Below the pieces are notes generated by a model. The model was given only the letters and a program-made list of their open reading frames with translations. It did not search any database and was not told where the DNA came from. A DNA stretch of 39,243 bases from a virus: positions 1 to 39,243 of the IMG/VR virus record IMGVR_UViG_3300044697_000005; one strand, written 5' to 3'. This document shows, in pieces, positions 30,013 through 38,049 of the stretch. Position 1 is the first letter of the stretch; every line of letters starts with the position of its first letter. Both the position numbers and the translations under genes were made by a program.

Positions 30013-30770
30013 ATATTCCCTTCCTGATCTTGTCTGTGTAACCAAGCGCTTTCCTCGGGAGACAACGCGCCTCCGCAAGAAATGAGATCGGTTACGCGTT
30101 TAATAAATTCCGCCACATCACCTTGTATCGGCTTATTTTCTTGAGCAGCTTTGTCTTTTATTACTTTCACATACGCTTCGAGTGCTTTTGGACCGTTTGC
30201 GTCATAGGCTTCTTCTACTGTTAGTCCTTTCCAAGGGCCGAACGGAATGATGTATCCATCAGATTTCGTCGTATTCGCGCTAGGATTGATCACAGCCGGG
30301 TTTTCCTTGGGCTTGATAGGCGATGTCGCAATTTGAGTTTTGGGTTTAACCGGGCTTGTTCTCGCTTGTTTAGCGGGCAATGAAGCTGAAACGCCGTCAT
30401 CGTCATCATCGGCAGCGACGCCGACTAAAGTTTGCAGTCCTTGACGACGTGCGTAGGTTTCAGCGGATCCGAAATCCATACTTGTGTTGCCGCGCATCAA
30501 TATCGGAGTCGGGTGTTTCAACCATTGCTTGCCTTTTCGAAGCACAGTCCAGACAACCCAACCCCCCATTTGTTGATTGAATTCATTTTCTTGTGTGATC
30601 ACCAAACCGTGAGATGCGAACGGTGTTTTGATCACACTAAAAATAGACGCAAGATCTGCGTACTTGTTTTTGAAATGAGAATTTTCAGAATCTTTCGGGG
30701 CGGGTTGCATAGACGCTTGCGCTTTGCCTAAAGACGTTATGAGGTCTTCAAACTCTTCGGAATGATACAT
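30009..30770 (-). CDS. erf: ERF-family single-strand annealing protein
   Basis: A 253-residue recombination protein. The start at 30770 is preceded by AAGG and directly follows the zinc-motif gene. Residues 1-130 match ERF: FEDLITSLGKAQASMQPAPKDSENSHFKNKYADLASIFSVIKTPFASHGL..., then MDFGSAETYARRQGLQTLVGVAADDDDDG. ERF anneals single-stranded DNA and helps circularise or recombine phage genomes. After a Lys/Pro linker, residues about 190-245 (YIIPFGPWKGLTVEEAYDAN...) resemble a small exonuclease-associated domain (FGxWKG..VEE). It belongs to the early operon. Confidence 0.85.
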   Translation of the reverse strand: MYHSEEFEDLITSLGKAQASMQPAPKDSENSHFKNKYADLASIFSVIKTPFASHGLVITQENEFNQQMGGWVVWTVLRKGKQWLKHPTPILMRGNTSMDFGSAETYARRQGLQTLVGVAADDDDDGVSASLPAKQARTSPVKPKTQIATSPIKPKENPAVINPSANTTKSDGYIIPFGPWKGLTVEEAYDANGPKALEAYVKVIKDKAAQENKPIQGDVAEFIKRVTDLISCGGALSPEESAWLHRQDQEGNI

Positions 30771-30775
30771 CGTTT

Positions 30776-30976
30776 TTACCTTCTGTTTAGATTGTCTTGT
30801 TCTTTGAAATATTCCGTTTCCGTGTCGCAAACGCGTTCACGGTAATCATGGATGTTCACGTCACCGTCGAATCCGGTTCCGCCACACCTGGGGCAATTGA
30901 TTGTTCGGAATAAGACAGGGTCTTTGTAATCGCCCCTGCCATGACACGTCGGGCATTCTTGCCAGCGTTCACTCAT
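30776..30976 (-). CDS. Small DnaJ-type zinc-motif protein
   Basis: A 66-residue protein with two CxxCxGxG motifs, CPTCHGRG (about 8-15) and CPRCGGTG (about 28-35), the DnaJ-type zinc finger, followed by an acidic and basic tail. It probably binds one zinc ion. It is the first gene after the candidate promoter at 31001-31029. Its ribosome site lies within a perfect hairpin (30979-30994). Small proteins of this type are common in early phage regions. Confidence 0.72.
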   Translation of the reverse strand: MSERWQECPTCHGRGDYKDPVLFRTINCPRCGGTGFDGDVNIHDYRERVCDTETEYFKEQDNLNRR

Positions 30977-30978
30977 AG

Positions 30979-30994
30979 ATAACCTCCTGGTTAT
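30979..30994 (-). promoter_or_regulatory. Hairpin that buries a ribosome site
   Basis: On the minus strand ATAACC-AGGA-GGTTAT is a perfect 6-bp stem with a 4-nt loop. The ribosome site AGGAGG lies in the loop and 3' arm, and the ATG of the zinc-motif gene (30976) follows two bases after the hairpin. Pairing would hide the site and could make translation responsive to a helper protein or temperature. Confidence 0.55.
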
Positions 30995-31000
30995 TCGCGT

Positions 31001-31029
31001 GACTTACAAGATGATTTTTAATCAGTCAA
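31001..31029 (-). promoter_or_regulatory. Candidate early promoter with palindromic spacer
   Basis: On the minus strand TTGACT (31029-31024), 17 bases and TAAGTC (31006-31001). The -35 is good but the -10 is weak, so an activator would be expected. A palindrome TGATTAAAAATCA (31012-31024) lies between the two, an operator-like position. It is in the gap between virion genes (ending 31036) and the early operon. Confidence 0.4.
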
Positions 31030-31035
31030 GAATAA

Positions 31036-31296
31036 TTATGCGTTCGTTAAAACAACGCCTACGACGAGAGCACCGAGGTTGTTTGTTGAAATAGTTTGAC
31101 CTGGACCGAGGGTTATCGTGATCGGCGTTGTGAGAACCCAAGCGTTCCCGCTGATGACGATTCCGCCGTCAGTCACGGTTGCGCCAGCGGTCAGAATTGC
31201 ATAACTGTTTGAAGGGACCGTAAAACTCTGACTGATTCCATTTAAATAAACGGCGGCAGAAACTATCGTGCCCGCATTGACTGTATAAGTTGCCAT
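31036..31296 (-). CDS. Small beta-rich virion-type protein
   Basis: An 86-residue protein. The start at 31296 overlaps the upstream stop (TAATG): MATYTVNAGTIVSAAVYLNGISQSFTVPSNS. Gly/Thr/Val-rich with no charged clusters, like a short beta-sandwich. It is the last of the virion genes in this block and similar in style to 16925-17281. Probably a minor tail or fibre component; not recognised. Confidence 0.6.
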   Translation of the reverse strand: MATYTVNAGTIVSAAVYLNGISQSFTVPSNSYAILTAGATVTDGGIVISGNAWVLTTPITITLGPGQTISTNNLGALVVGVVLTNA

Positions 31297-31874
31297 TAGA
31301 TCGGCCTCCAGTGGATGAGAATACCGCAATTTTCAGCGCCTTGCATGACCGACAATAAATCACAACGAATCGCACTTTGCGCGGGAATAAAATTCGTAAT
31401 ACTAGAATTTAAGACAGGTTGTACTGTATAGCTCGGAACGATATACGTCGGCGGATTGTATTGATTTCCGATAAGAGTGGGATTTGGAGCGCCCACCCAT
31501 GTGTAATTTGGCGCTTGATAAGTGATTTGAGGTTGCACGTTGAAGATCGAGGTAAACGCACCGCCTGAAGTAGTAGAAATTAAAAGATCAAGTTCCGTCG
31601 CACCGCTCGTACCCGCTACGTTATTGAACATCCACACGTCAATGATCTGAGAATTGAATTCGAAAATAGCCAATCCGTCCGTCGCTTGTTGCGGAATCGG
31701 GCTCGCATTGTAATAGGGGCCGTTTAAGAAAAACGCTTTCACTTCATATTGAAAGTAATTGATGAAATTATTTTCGCCTGCCAATGCCTGAATCAAATTT
31801 TCAGACACAGCCGAAAGAAATTGCGCACCTGGAATCGGGATATTTTGTCTCAGCGGAACGACATCAAGAGCCAT
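31296..31874 (-). CDS. Putative tail-associated structural protein
   Basis: A 192-residue protein between the large tail protein and the small virion-type protein. The N-terminus (MALDVVPLRQNIPIPGAQFLSAVSENLIQAL) is followed by a beta-rich domain with Pro/Tyr/Asn-rich loops (NVQPQITYQAPNYTWVGAPNPTL). No signal peptide. The beta-rich pattern suits a jelly-roll or carbohydrate-binding domain. Position suggests a tail or baseplate component. Confidence 0.55.
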   Translation of the reverse strand: MALDVVPLRQNIPIPGAQFLSAVSENLIQALAGENNFINYFQYEVKAFFLNGPYYNASPIPQQATDGLAIFEFNSQIIDVWMFNNVAGTSGATELDLLISTTSGGAFTSIFNVQPQITYQAPNYTWVGAPNPTLIGNQYNPPTYIVPSYTVQPVLNSSITNFIPAQSAIRCDLLSVMQGAENCGILIHWRPI

Positions 31875-31884
31875 TTTTCACCTT

Positions 31885-34800
31885 TCAGATAAATCTATAG
31901 GGTTGACCAATATAGGCAAGTGCTAAATTCGAACTCACCTGAAAATCTGGAAACCCAATCAAGTCAATCAACATTCCCGTTGTCGGTACGAATCCAATAC
32001 TGCTCGATGCCCGGATAGTGGTTCCCGTGATGCTTTCAATCGTGAGATCGCCCGAATCATTCACGTAATTGTAATCGTGAATCCTGATAGGAGCACCGAC
32101 GAAAAATTTGCTGATATCTCCGCTTGAAACCGTGAAATTCAAATTGTCGATGCCTGTCGCTACAAAAACAGTCGGATCCAAGAAAACGAACATTAATTTA
32201 TAAAGTGAGTCAACCGTAGGATCGACAGAATTCGGGTAATTGACGATATCTACGATGTATCCAGGTAACGGCGTGAACCCCAATGCCGACACGTTTAATT
32301 GATAAATGTTCGCCGTTCCTATCGAATTCAATGTACAAGTCCCTGCGACGCTATAATCAAAGCTATGCACGTAAAGTTGCTGGCCTACGAATTGCTCCCA
32401 TTTCTTGGATTCATCGCCAGGATAGAGGGCACCAAAACTGTCTTGTATAATGATGCTAGTAGTCGTGCTCCCTGTACTTACAATCGAACTAGGAGAAATC
32501 ACCGCGAATCGATCATTATTTGATGCCCCGACCGCTCCGATCAATTTAAGGGTCGCATTGCCCGCTTTGATGTCAAAAGTGCGTCCTATGACCTTAAATA
32601 AAGTGTTTCCAAGCCCTCTTTGACCGGTATTGAAGTTCGCTATTTGAAGATCGCCAGACATCCCTGTGTCTTGAATGAACGCTACGTCACCGGCTTCTGT
32701 CGTGCTTGCGATTTGCCAGTTCACTTTCACAGACAAAGTAACGGCACCGCGCTTATACTGCTGCAGGTAAAAATATGCACGTCTTTGAAGGAGTGTCGCC
32801 GGCGTGATTCCTGATCCTGAATAAACTCCGTTTGCTTGAATTTGAAGGACAGAAAGAATGCCTATCTGTGTGTAACTGTCGGCATCAAAGAACACAGCTT
32901 CACTTTGCGGATCTCCTTCGTCGTCGTAATCGTAATCTACATCGATTTCGTTGTAGAATCCGCGTTGATTTGTCGCGCGAACAATCTTGATGTTTTGAGG
33001 TTCTAAAACATTGTCTTTCGTGAGTATGACGATGTTCTGATTTGCGATGGGAGGCGCTTGATAACCTACGCTGACTTGACCTCGCCTCGTAAGGGAATAC
33101 GCACCGACAGGAAAGTAAACTTGAAGTTCAAGCCATTCTTTCGCGCTCGTCACCGTCGACGTGATAAAGAAAACGTAATCGTTTCCATTTCCGCCTAAAA
33201 ACGTGTTCTTGACGTAAAGATGTCCCGCGATATCGATATCGGTCGGCACCATTCGAAGTCCGCAAGTCGTGGGATACACGTCATATTGCGAACGAAACGA
33301 TACGGTAGCGGGTGTAGATTGTTCTTTTTGAAGTGTGGCGTCTAAATAAATTAATTGGTTGCTCGTGATCGGGCCATCAGCGAATCTGACAATCTGAAAA
33401 TATTGACCATTATTCGAAGAATAATTGCTGCCGCTTAAAAGAATCCAATCACCCGCTTGAAGGTTGTAAGTCCCTACCGCGTCAATGCTTGCAGGTAGAG
33501 TAATGAAGTTTGTGGTAGGAATGAATGACATCGAATCCGGCTGGGGTCCGATTGCAAGCAAAGGTTGCGCCGTGATCCAAGGACCGTCCCAACCCGAGAG
33601 CATAACTTTCAGAGACATATCAATCGCGTTTTCAGTATAAGTTTTGTCTCCTATCTGAACCGCAGCGTTAACGGTCGCTCCTGAATCGTGAGCAGACGCG
33701 GGAGTTTCGCTCGAATCATTTTGACGTGCTGCTCGGTTGATAACAGCGAATTGAGTGCCAGCAAGTCCGAGTTGTAAATATGTGAGCGGATACACTTGCT
33801 GAACGGTAAGCGCCCAAGTAGGAAGCAATTCCCACGTCACCCACTGACCGACACTCGACATATAAGTGTTGAGTGCGTTGATGACGTTCGTTGTATTGCT
33901 CACGCCTGGATCAATTGTCACAGTGATCACTTCATAAGCTGTTAAGACGAGATTCGTAGGCGCTTGCAAACTTTGTTGAACTCCTGCGAGATCAGGGTTC
34001 AATATGACTTGAACTAAAATCATCGCAGCGGCATTGCCTAAAACCGCATTCGCAACTGTCGCTGCCGTTGAAACATTGACTTGAATGTTCACTACAATGT
34101 CAGGGCCAGTGACCGTAACCGTTTCATGACCTGCTATGCCGCCAGTGACGTATTGAATTGTCACAGACGGTCCGTAACCTCCAAGGCCGATGTAAGTAAT
34201 TCCTTGAATCGTTGCAGCGTAATAATTCGTACTCGCGACTGATGCCGTTTCGTTTCCTTGAGTAGCACCACTTACGTATGTGATTGCGACATTGTTTCCA
34301 ACGCCAGGCGCGCCCATATACAAAATCCCTTGAATCACAGCCGCAGAATAAGTCGTTAATTCCAACGCCGTAGGCGCTTGCGTTGTTTGAGTTAAACTTT
34401 CTTGAAGAGGATTCACTGCGATTGAAACAAGATTAAGAGCATCAGAATTCGCGTCGACCGCATTCGAAACCTGAAGGGCAGTGCTGACCCCTACTTGAAT
34501 TTTTACGACGATAGCTTGACCCAGTACTGTGACTGTTTCACTGCCTGCAATACCGCCTCCGATGTAAGCGACAGTAATCCCGTTCGTGTAAGTCCCTTGC
34601 GCGACGTAAGTGTTTCCTTGAATGTAAGCGCTGTATCCGCCGTTTGCTTGCTGAATGGGTATGCATTCAATCCATTCGCTGTCAATTTGGATATACGTAT
34701 GAATACTTGGAGTTAACGTACCATCTGGACCGGTTATTGGATTAAAAAAGCTGGAATTACTTTGCACGGAAATAATCGTGTCAGAAATTCCTACCGGCAA

Positions 34801-35373
34801 AGTCACGTAAGTTTGAGCGCAATAAAAAATTTGAGTGCGTCTTTTCACATTCGGGTCTGAAATCTGATACGTGATAGCACCCGGCGCGTCTTCGATCATC
34901 GTGATGTACCCACGATAAACCTCGAAGAAATCTGTCGGATAAGACGTTTGCTGATAACCCAGGAATACGTCGACTTGAGCGCCTAGAATTTCAGGGATCA
35001 GAAATCCCGGCGAGCTCAATAAGGTCATGTAACCATCGAAATCGATGAATCGTAGATTCAAAGTCGAAATCGATCCTTTGCCTTGCTCGATTTCAAGCGT
35101 TTGACTGAGGGTCGGATTGCCTCCGTAAATGTCAAGATAAGTCCTAAACGTCGCAAGAGCACCGCTCGGAAGGAGCATTGACCAAGGGCGAGTTCCACCA
35201 TACACGAATGGACCGCCGTAATCGACGCCAGGATCTCCGTAAAGAATTTCAGTGTTAATACCTGAATTCGTCAGGAGATCATTCAGCCCTGCGATTTTAA
35301 TAACGAGAATAGGATTTTTTGTTTGAAGGGTATTGAAAAGTAAGTAGTTCGACGGCAGATCAATTTCAGCCAC
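31885..35373 (-). CDS. Large tail hub / baseplate protein (1162 aa)
   Basis: A 1162-residue protein starting with GTG after AAAGGGTGAG. The N-terminus (residues about 90-190: ISTLNLRFIDFDGYMTLL..., VDVFLGYQ...FFEVYRGYITMIED..., ISDPNVKRRTQIF) resembles tail hub proteins. Residues 250-480 are an internal repeat block of two and a half copies of a domain of about 95 residues. The middle (about 570-900) is beta-rich, and the C-terminus has two related beta modules. I would call it a hub or central tip protein that carries the tail spike. It is far from the other tail genes unless the genome is circular, in which case it follows the fibres. Confidence 0.65.
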   Translation of the reverse strand: MAEIDLPSNYLLFNTLQTKNPILVIKIAGLNDLLTNSGINTEILYGDPGVDYGGPFVYGGTRPWSMLLPSGALATFRTYLDIYGGNPTLSQTLEIEQGKGSISTLNLRFIDFDGYMTLLSSPGFLIPEILGAQVDVFLGYQQTSYPTDFFEVYRGYITMIEDAPGAITYQISDPNVKRRTQIFYCAQTYVTLPVGISDTIISVQSNSSFFNPITGPDGTLTPSIHTYIQIDSEWIECIPIQQANGGYSAYIQGNTYVAQGTYTNGITVAYIGGGIAGSETVTVLGQAIVVKIQVGVSTALQVSNAVDANSDALNLVSIAVNPLQESLTQTTQAPTALELTTYSAAVIQGILYMGAPGVGNNVAITYVSGATQGNETASVASTNYYAATIQGITYIGLGGYGPSVTIQYVTGGIAGHETVTVTGPDIVVNIQVNVSTAATVANAVLGNAAAMILVQVILNPDLAGVQQSLQAPTNLVLTAYEVITVTIDPGVSNTTNVINALNTYMSSVGQWVTWELLPTWALTVQQVYPLTYLQLGLAGTQFAVINRAARQNDSSETPASAHDSGATVNAAVQIGDKTYTENAIDMSLKVMLSGWDGPWITAQPLLAIGPQPDSMSFIPTTNFITLPASIDAVGTYNLQAGDWILLSGSNYSSNNGQYFQIVRFADGPITSNQLIYLDATLQKEQSTPATVSFRSQYDVYPTTCGLRMVPTDIDIAGHLYVKNTFLGGNGNDYVFFITSTVTSAKEWLELQVYFPVGAYSLTRRGQVSVGYQAPPIANQNIVILTKDNVLEPQNIKIVRATNQRGFYNEIDVDYDYDDEGDPQSEAVFFDADSYTQIGILSVLQIQANGVYSGSGITPATLLQRRAYFYLQQYKRGAVTLSVKVNWQIASTTEAGDVAFIQDTGMSGDLQIANFNTGQRGLGNTLFKVIGRTFDIKAGNATLKLIGAVGASNNDRFAVISPSSIVSTGSTTTSIIIQDSFGALYPGDESKKWEQFVGQQLYVHSFDYSVAGTCTLNSIGTANIYQLNVSALGFTPLPGYIVDIVNYPNSVDPTVDSLYKLMFVFLDPTVFVATGIDNLNFTVSSGDISKFFVGAPIRIHDYNYVNDSGDLTIESITGTTIRASSSIGFVPTTGMLIDLIGFPDFQVSSNLALAYIGQPYRFI
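33934..34626 (-). repeat. Internal domain duplication in the large tail protein
   Basis: Residues about 250-341 and about 386-479 of the 1162-residue protein are clear copies of the same domain: both contain IQG.TY, then the TV..I.YV.GGIAG.ETVTV block, IVV.IQV.VSTA..V.NAV, and a final QAPT.L.LT.Y. A shorter third copy (345-381, IQGILYMGAP...VAITYVSGATQGNETASV) lies between. The copies differ enough to be old, and they are inserted in a hub-type protein, probably as a surface module. Confidence 0.7.
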
Positions 35374-35386
35374 AACTCACCCTTTC

Positions 35387-35554
35387 TTACGGTTCGCCTA
35401 TCAAACGATGATCAGTGTCCGGTATTTCTTTCACCTGCGCCGCTTCTGGGTCTGCGTCCTGCGCCTGTGCGAGAGCATCAACGGGGTCAAGAGCGAGCAC
35501 ATTGAATTTCAAGTATTTTCCAGCCGCGTCATAGCAACCGTATTTCTTTTCCAT
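35387..35554 (-). CDS. Small protein of unknown function (55 aa)
   Basis: A 55-residue frame starting at 35554, directly against the stop of the lipoprotein gene, with sequence MEKKYGCYDAAGKYLKFNVL, then an acidic Ala/Gln/Asp-rich middle (DPVDALAQAQDADPEAAQV) and DTDHRLIGEP. A ribosome site is near (AAGGGGGTTGA before the ATG). It lies 13 bases before the large tail gene. Small genes in front of tail-hub genes can be chaperones, but this is not recognised. Confidence 0.55.
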   Translation of the reverse strand: MEKKYGCYDAAGKYLKFNVLALDPVDALAQAQDADPEAAQVKEIPDTDHRLIGEP

Positions 35555-35962
35555 TCAACCCCCTTGATTCACTTTAACGATGCCTAAGGTTTGAATTTTG
35601 CTCAACACCTGAATAATTTTTTTTTGAGTATCAGTATCGCAGGACGTAGACGAACAGAGTTGTTCAATTGCTGTTTTGATGTCGCCTACCGCCTGAGATG
35701 TTGTGCATTCGATTGCAAGCCCGGAGGATTGCCAAGACAATTGCAATGCGTTCCACTGATCTTCAGTTAAGGTTTCAGGGTTATCAGTAAGCATGTTATC
35801 GCAAACAGCGCCCAACCCCCCAGGCAACGGAGAACAAAATTGTTCATCGTGAATCGTGACCGCGCATCCGCTAAGCAGTAGGTTGCTTAGCACCATCGGA
35901 ATTAACCAACGATGTTTGCGCGGCTTGATAATTTTGAATGGCTGTTTGAATTTCTGTCGCAT
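35555..35962 (-). CDS. Lipoprotein, possible outer spanin or exclusion factor
   Basis: A 135-residue protein with a basic n-region (MRQKFKQPFKIIKPRKHR), a short hydrophobic core and lipobox LLLSGC (about 28-33). The mature part has Cys pairs (EQFCSPLPGGLGAVCDN..., CTTSQ...CSSTSCD) and a C-terminal helix. Its first 92 bases overlap the upstream gene in another frame, and the ribosome site is only one or two bases before the ATG. It belongs to the lysis region after the endolysin. It could be the outer-membrane spanin or an exclusion lipoprotein. Confidence 0.6.
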   Translation of the reverse strand: MRQKFKQPFKIIKPRKHRWLIPMVLSNLLLSGCAVTIHDEQFCSPLPGGLGAVCDNMLTDNPETLTEDQWNALQLSWQSSGLAIECTTSQAVGDIKTAIEQLCSSTSCDTDTQKKIIQVLSKIQTLGIVKVNQGG

Positions 35963-36254
35963 TTCCTGATTTCTCTGCTGCGATTAAATTTTGAAGTGCT
36001 TCCGAGATATTGTTTTCCTCGGTCCCAACTTGCACATCTATGATTGAAAACGTGATGCCTTGTTGCGCGAGTGCTGTCAATTTATTCGCAAGCGCCTGTT
36101 CTATCGCTTGGGTGATTTGTTTGATAACTGGCAAACCCAGAGCGGGAACAGCCGCGATGATTGCATTTTCGGCAATCGGAACCAGAATGTTCTCGATTGA
36201 TTTAATGACCTCATCAGCGGTGTTCGCCGCTGGATTTGTTATGGTTGCGCCCAA
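35871..36254 (-). CDS. Hypothetical Ala-rich helical protein near endolysin
   Basis: About 127 residues if it starts at the TTG at 36254 just after the previous stop; the frame is open from 36299. The sequence is mostly helical and Ala/Ile-rich (ADEVIKSIENILVPIAENAIIAAVPALGLPVIKQITQAIEQAL), with a possible membrane-active stretch but no clear transmembrane helix. The C-terminal half is acidic and Gln-rich. It overlaps the lipoprotein gene by 92 bases. A lysis-related role is suggested only by context. Confidence 0.5.
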   Translation of the reverse strand: MGATITNPAANTADEVIKSIENILVPIAENAIIAAVPALGLPVIKQITQAIEQALANKLTALAQQGITFSIIDVQVGTEENNISEALQNLIAAEKSGNATEIQTAIQNYQAAQTSLVNSDGAKQPTA

Positions 36255-36256
36255 TG

Positions 36257-36451
36257 TTACGGAATTTTTTGGATTTCTGCTGGCACGATGTTCTGGCAAG
36301 CAGCAAGCAATGCATCAGCCACGATTTTCAATTCAGGAGAACCGACTTGTCCGTCAAGTTTCTGAAGTTCTGGCAAAAGAAGTGCGTTGTAGATTTCGAG
36401 AGCAATGGGTTGAAGAATGGGTAGCAATGATTGAAGTAGAGCTGAGTTCAT
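36257..36451 (-). CDS. Small helical protein near endolysin (64 aa)
   Basis: A 64-residue protein with a GGAG ribosome site: MNSALLQSLLPILQPIALEIYNALLLPELQKLDG, strongly hydrophobic helices with Pro kinks and no basic anchor, then a second helix (ELKIVADALLAACQNIVPAEIQKI). It might insert in or bind the membrane. It is directly downstream of the endolysin. A holin or antiholin is possible but not shown. Confidence 0.5.
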   Translation of the reverse strand: MNSALLQSLLPILQPIALEIYNALLLPELQKLDGQVGSPELKIVADALLAACQNIVPAEIQKIP

Positions 36452-36468
36452 AAATTTCTCCTTGTAAA

Positions 36469-36906
36469 CTAACTTTGCCCTGAGTTTACGGGCGGCGCAA
36501 CATCTATCTCAAAATGATCATTGTCGCCAAGTGATCTAAAGTTTCCGCCCCATTTGATGATGTACCCGGCAGCTTCGCTTTCGGCGTCAAGTTTTGCGCA
36601 GAAAATAGGATCGAAAACAGCCTGTCCAGCGTCATTTATTTGAAAGACATCCAAGGCAAGTGAGCACGGATTTCCGTTCGCGTCGGTTTTGTTATGCGCA
36701 CTGTCGGGATAATTTAGACGACTTGCGCCATTAGAAACTGCTTGAGTTTGTTCAGCCTGATTCCGATAACTCCATGACACGTGCAAATCGGGGTGTTTTG
36801 TTTTGGCCCAATGAAACCACATCGTGATCTCGGGATGCGCTTGAATCAACTTTTGAGCGCAAAGAGGGCAAAGAACATCGGATGTGTGATGCGGAATTAT
36901 GCTCAT
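36469..36906 (-). CDS. M15-type peptidoglycan peptidase (endolysin)
   Basis: A 145-residue endolysin of the D-Ala-D-Ala carboxypeptidase / L-Ala-D-Glu peptidase type (peptidase M15). Zinc and catalytic residues are visible: His71 in SAHNK, Asp86 in LALDVF and His131 in DNDHFEID, with the SxHxxxxxAxD pattern. The N-terminus has a CPLC pair (13-16) and HPDLHVSWSYRNQAEQ. It should cut cross-links in the peptidoglycan peptide. Its ATG overlaps the stop of the small membrane protein upstream (ATGA), a typical holin-endolysin arrangement. No signal peptide is seen, so a holin is needed for export. Confidence 0.9.
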   Translation of the reverse strand: MSIIPHHTSDVLCPLCAQKLIQAHPEITMWFHWAKTKHPDLHVSWSYRNQAEQTQAVSNGASRLNYPDSAHNKTDANGNPCSLALDVFQINDAGQAVFDPIFCAKLDAESEAAGYIIKWGGNFRSLGDNDHFEIDVAPPVNSGQS

Positions 36907-37094
36907 TGCGATCTTTCATTTTCTGGAATCAGTTTAAGATAAAGCGCATGAACTTCTGTTCTAAGTTCTGACACATCGTCAACGCTCGCGAAGTGAGTCA
37001 TAGCCCAAGCAATCGTTCCCGAGAGCATAGCAAGCCCAGAGACAATCAAAATACCTAATTGAATGTCGTCTGAACCAAGCTTGAACTTAAACAC
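36903..37094 (-). CDS. Small single-span membrane protein, putative holin or i-spanin
   Basis: A 63-residue protein starting at GTG 37094 with AAGGGGGG upstream. One transmembrane helix (QLGILIVSGLAMLSGTIAWAM, about 12-32) is followed by a charged, coiled-coil-like periplasmic tail (VDDVSELRTEVHALYLKLIPENERSQ). The gene overlaps the endolysin start, which strongly suggests a lysis role. The tail after a single span is also typical of an inner spanin. Confidence 0.6.
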   Translation of the reverse strand: MFKFKLGSDDIQLGILIVSGLAMLSGTIAWAMTHFASVDDVSELRTEVHALYLKLIPENERSQ

Positions 37095-37103
37095 GAACCC
37101 CCC

Positions 37104-38042
37104 TTAGAAACAGAATATATCAACCCAAGACTGTCCTGCACCGTTTCCTGGAACGGTGTTACCGCCAACCGTAAATGTGCTGCTTGGACTTCTAAAATCC
37201 AGAGTGTCTGATGTACTGACTTTTACAGTATATGTGCCTGATGAAGATTCAAATGATGTTGCAGACGCATACCCCATGGCTACATATGCAGATCCGTTTT
37301 TATAAAGATAAATCGCAGCGTTTCCAGAGTTCGTATTGTTAGTCCACACGCTGACTCGACAATACCCCTGGCTGAGAGAGGGGACTGTAAATTTCCAACT
37401 AGATCCAGTTGTTACAGCGCTGTTTGTGTCAATTGTCATAGAATCGAAATTGATTTGAGTGTTTGCAGAGGTAGCGTGATTTGTGCTTGCGTAATAATTT
37501 GCTATGACAGGCGAAAAACTTCCGCCTCCGCTTGCTGGCGACCAAGTTGTTGCCCCGGCGCCATTACAAGTTAAAACATACGTATTTGCAGCAGTACCGC
37601 AACCTAAATTCCCATTTGTCCAAGACGTAGAAAACAATTGAGAATCGATATCATCCCAAAAATCTGAGATGTGAACGAGATTACTATTAGGACCACCAAC
37701 CGTGATAGTGTCACCTGTCGCATTGTGAGTCGCATTGGCACTCATTTTAATTTGACCTGCAGAACAAGTGCCAGGAAGCGCAGATATAGTTGTATTTGAA
37801 GGAATGTAAGTCGGGTTCGTCGTGTCATAAATGTACTGACCTGTACCGAGACTCGCGTAAGATCCAACGCTAAACGAAAGAGAAGATACGCAAGCCGTTC
37901 CGCTTGAAAGGTTCCCGGTCGCCGTGGCGACTGAAGACTCGATTTGAGCAGGGGTTTTTACGTCCGATTGCTGCACGTACATAGCAACGGCTGTCGTAGC
38001 GCTGAGCAAGAACAGAGTTAAAAAAAATTTCATCTTTCGCAT
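37104..38042 (-). CDS. Exported fibre-like protein with C1q-like end
   Basis: A 312-residue protein. Start at 38042 has GAGGG upstream and is followed by a Sec signal peptide (MRKMKFFLTLFLLSATTAVA then MYVQQSD). The middle is Ser/Thr/Asn-rich, with paired Cys (GTACVSS..., TCSAGQ..., LGCGTAANTYVLTCNG). The last 130 residues look like a C1q or TNF-type jelly-roll (GSSWKFTVPSLSQGYCRVSVWTNN...AAIYLYKNGSAYVAMG...). It lies in a fibre cluster next to the lysis genes. The signal peptide suggests export to the periplasm or surface rather than cytoplasmic assembly. Confidence 0.7.
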   Translation of the reverse strand: MRKMKFFLTLFLLSATTAVAMYVQQSDVKTPAQIESSVATATGNLSSGTACVSSLSFSVGSYASLGTGQYIYDTTNPTYIPSNTTISALPGTCSAGQIKMSANATHNATGDTITVGGPNSNLVHISDFWDDIDSQLFSTSWTNGNLGCGTAANTYVLTCNGAGATTWSPASGGGSFSPVIANYYASTNHATSANTQINFDSMTIDTNSAVTTGSSWKFTVPSLSQGYCRVSVWTNNTNSGNAAIYLYKNGSAYVAMGYASATSFESSSGTYTVKVSTSDTLDFRSPSSTFTVGGNTVPGNGAGQSWVDIFCF

Positions 38043-38049
38043 AGATCCC

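Noticed and set aside
36010-36453. Plus-strand 147-residue frame over the lysis genes
   Set aside because: It lies opposite three supported minus-strand genes and has no ribosome site or recognisable motif.
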